A stretch of DNA of 64,000 nucleotides, taken from contig CAWFNY010000001.1 of NCBI GenBank assembly GCA_963817435.1, positions 620,001 to 684,000 on the forward strand. Direction: 5' to 3'. This document shows positions 62,001 to 64,000 of the stretch, piece after piece. The translations under genes and the position numbers were made by a program. The notes under the pieces were generated by a model. That model was not told the origin of the DNA. It saw only the letters and a program-made list of their open reading frames with translations, and did no database searches. Numbering within the stretch: position 1 is the stretch's first letter; the number at the start of each line of letters is the position of its first letter. Source of the DNA: JADJOM01 sp963817435. GTDB taxonomy: Bacteria; Gemmatimonadota; Gemmatimonadetes; Gemmatimonadales; GWC2-71-9.

Positions 62001-63088
62001 GGCGTCTGTCCTCGGCGTGCTGCTTCGTCTTCCAGCAGCGCGCGGACGAACCGCGCGCGGCGAACATTCAGTTCCGGATCATCCGGTCGCACTCCCTCGC
62101 CCGCTGCGAGGTGCGCGGGCTGAGTGTGGACCAATAGCTTGTTGAGTGCGTACAGCCCGCAGCGATCCACCAGTCCCAGCCCGACTCCCAGCCGAACGCC
62201 GGAGAGGAGGCTCATGGTCTCGTCGAAGGACAGGGTCCGCGCATTGCGCAGCAGACCGTACGCCCGCCAGACCTTGTCCTCGATGATCGTCCGTGCGTCG
62301 CGCAGCAGCACCTGCCGCGCCTGCTCTTCGTATTCGATGACCTGACGCACCATCTTGCCGAGGTGGTCCAGCAGCTCCTTTTCGGACTTCCCCAGCGTCG
62401 TCTGATTGGACAGCTGAAAGAAATTCCCGACCAGCTCGCTGCCCTCGCCGTACAGCCCCCGGAAGGTCAGTCCGACCTGTGCCAGACCCTGAAGCACCTT
62501 CGAGATTTCCTTCGTCAACACCAAGCCCGGCAAGTGGATAAGCACCGACGCGCGGAGCCCGGTGCCGACATTGGTGGGACACGAGGTAAGGTAACCAAAC
62601 TCGGGGTGAAATGCGAAGGGAAGTCGTTGTCCCAGTTCGAAATCGAGCTGGTCAACTTCCCGATACGTTTCCTCCAGCGCGAACCCCGACCGGAGTCCCT
62701 GCATTCGCAGGTGGTCCTCCTCGTTCAGCATGACCCCGACCCGGTCCTGGACCAGCAGCGCGGCCCCCGGCCGGACCACCGACTGCTCCTCCAGCCCCGC
62801 CAGCTCCTTGCTGATCAGGTGCCGTTCGTGCAGCAGTTGGCGATCCGCCCGCTCCATCCGGTCGAGGCGGAAGCTCAGCGCGTTGCGGAGGGAGACGGTC
62901 TCGCGCGCTGCGGCCAGCACGTCCCGGTAGATCGTCTCCCGGTCCTCGAGGCTTGCCCGCGGCGCGAAGGGATGGTTGGCGAGGTTCCTCGCCAGCCGGA
63001 CCCGGGTGGACAGCACGAGGTGGGTCATCGGGCCGCTGGCGTCCAGCCACGCCATGCCGCCGTCGGGCAGCAGGCTCAGGTCGATCAC
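61997..63088 (-). CDS. mcsB: Protein-arginine kinase McsB
   Basis: Phosphorylates arginine residues to mark proteins for ClpC-ClpP; phosphagen-kinase fold, 363 aa. The N-terminal region has LVLSTRVRLARNLANHPFAP. The active site has TSCPTNVGTGLRASVLIHLP with the family Cys, and NFFQLSNQTTLGKSEKELL. A C-terminal domain includes RQVLLRDARTIIEDKVWRAY and carries the allosteric region in this family. It overlaps mcsA and clpC by 4 bp each. McsB is best known in Bacillota; its pairing with LPS genes is notable. Confidence 0.96.
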
Positions 63089-63597
63089 CCCTTGCCTCCC
63101 TGAGCGCGGAGCCGGTCGCGAAGTTCGGCGGCCCGCTCGAAGTTCTCGGCTGCGATGGCGACTCGCAGCTGCTCCCGCAGTTGCAGCACGCTATCCGCCG
63201 GACCCTCCGGAAGCGGCGCCCCTCTCGGGCTGTACCGCTCGCCGATGTGGCGGCTGGCCCCGTGGACCCGCCGGAGCACGTCCCGCAGCGGCTCCTCGAA
63301 CGCCCGGTAGCACTCCGCGCATCCCAGCCGTCCGGATTCCCGGAAGTCCGAGAGCGTTGCACCGCACGAGGGACAGGGTCCGGCCGGTGCGCTGCCCGAG
63401 AGGGAGGCGCCGGCATCGAGGCCCTTGCCCATCGAGGCCAGCATGGTGCCGACCGGGGTCTTCCCCAGACTGGAGTCGCTTTCCACCCCCTTCTCCGAGG
63501 CGCAGCGTTCGCACAGATGGTGCGTCACCACCGCGTCCTGGGCGATCTGGGTGAGGTGGACGACCGCCTCACGCTCATGGCACTGGTCGCAGAGCAT
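63085..63597 (-). CDS. mcsA: McsA, zinc-binding activator of McsB
   Basis: 170 aa adaptor that activates McsB and binds ClpC. Four CxxC zinc knuckles: MLCDQCHE, LCERCASEKG, GPCPSCGATL and GCAECYRAF. The C-terminal UVR motif is LREQLRVAIAAENFERAAEL. Low-complexity Ser/Gly linkers separate the zinc modules. Its ATG shares one base with the lolD-like stop (TGATG), and it overlaps mcsB by 4 bp. Confidence 0.95.
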   Translation of the reverse strand: MLCDQCHEREAVVHLTQIAQDAVVTHHLCERCASEKGVESDSSLGKTPVGTMLASMGKGLDAGASLSGSAPAGPCPSCGATLSDFRESGRLGCAECYRAFEEPLRDVLRRVHGASRHIGERYSPRGAPLPEGPADSVLQLREQLRVAIAAENFERAAELRDRLRAQGGKG

Positions 63598-64000
63598 CAG
63601 GTCCCCACTTCCACCCGGTCCACCGGAACCAGGCGGCCGCTCTCCACGCCCAGCACCCGATCCGCCCGCGCGGCGAGCTGCCGGTTGTGTGTGACGACGA
63701 CGAGCGCGGTCTGGAAGTCGCGGGCGAGCGTCGCCAGCAGGTCGTGCAGCCGGTCCGCCTGGAAGGCGTCCAAGTTGCCCGAGGGCTCATCCGCGAGGAC
63801 CACCTGCGGCTGATTGGCGAGCGCCCGCGCGACCGCGACGCGCTGCTGCTCTCCCCCCGAGAGCTGCTGTGGTCGGTGCCGCATACGCGCCTCCAGTCCG
63901 ACCTGGCCGAGCAGTTCCTCGGCCCGGGCGCGGGCCACCGACTCCGGGGTGCCTCCGATCCGCATGGGCATCATCACATTCTCGAGCGCGGTGAAATCGC
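63597..64000 (-). CDS. lolD: LolD-type lipoprotein-release ABC ATPase (N-terminal part outside window)
   Basis: 3' part of an ATP-binding subunit; the first ~90 residues, with Walker A, lie beyond 64000. The visible part starts DFTALENVMMPMRIGG, followed by the signature QQLSGGEQQRVAVARALANQ, Walker B VVLADEPSGNLDAFQ and the switch His in VVVTHNRQLA. This matches the LolD/MacB group (ALENVMMP, SGNLD). It would extract lipoproteins from the inner membrane. LolCE is not visible. It heads the mcsA-mcsB-clpC run and is coupled to mcsA. Confidence 0.9.
   Translation of the reverse strand, partial: DFTALENVMMPMRIGGTPESVARARAEELLGQVGLEARMRHRPQQLSGGEQQRVAVARALANQPQVVLADEPSGNLDAFQADRLHDLLATLARDFQTALVVVTHNRQLAARADRVLGVESGRLVPVDRVEVGT

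Overview
The window is a GC-rich, gene-dense piece of chromosome from a diderm (LPS-making) bacterium. It combines a complete Lpx/Kds/Lpt/Bam envelope gene set with traits better known from Bacillota: a bacillithiol gene (bshC) and an McsA-McsB-ClpC protein-arginine-kinase/protease operon. It also carries sigma-54 and a type IV pilin. Together with the GC content this fits Gemmatimonadota best; that assignment is inference from gene content, not from a marker gene. I see no insertion sequence, prophage or CRISPR array.

Layout. From 1 to 27122 nearly every gene is on the + strand. The exception is a small - strand block at 6080-9831 (VanZ-like protein and an ABC exporter). From 27454 to 64000 every gene is on the - strand. 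The two arms converge on a 331-bp gene-free gap that holds a very good candidate for the chromosome dimer resolution site dif (27211-27238). GGGNAGGG (KOPS-like) octamers found by eye point towards it from both sides. The window therefore appears to straddle the replication terminus. A Xer-type recombinase gene lies at the left edge, 26.5 kb away.

Left arm: Xer recombinase; a three-gene RND heavy-metal efflux operon (outer-membrane factor, adaptor, pump); the VanZ/ABC block; a frameshifted membrane-anchored protein of unknown function; trpG/pabA; then a long overlapping run kdsB-pyrG-kdsA-kdsC-lptC-lptA-lptB-rpoN. That run makes and activates Kdo and builds the LPS transport bridge. It is followed by glycosyltransferase and membrane genes (GT2, GT4, flippase-like protein, YfhO-like protein, polyprenol-phosphate mannose synthase) and dapF.

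Right arm, read leftward from 64000: lolD-mcsA-mcsB-clpC, then bamA-ompH-lpxD-lpxC-fabZ-lpxA-(Gfo/Idh oxidoreductase)-lpxB-acyltransferase-lpxK, which is outer-membrane protein assembly joined to lipid A synthesis. Next come gdh, rlmH, a methyltransferase, bshC, a small coiled-coil protein, murJ, uvrC, a small unknown, a threonine synthase, larC, a TPR protein, tRNA-Gly(CCC), cytochrome c, a type IV pilin with a near-perfect sigma-54 promoter, a DUF512 radical-SAM protein, der, plsY, gpsA, a MerR regulator, surE, pcm, a DedA protein, acylphosphatase, apt, tRNA-Arg(CCT) and a TPR membrane protein next to dif.

Notable oddities: lpxD has no ATG/GTG/TTG start for its full-length form and probably starts at CTG; LptB carries an unusual ~140-residue N-terminal domain; a GnnA-type oxidoreductase sits between lpxA and lpxB without its usual aminotransferase partner; murJ starts inside an 18-bp tandem repeat.
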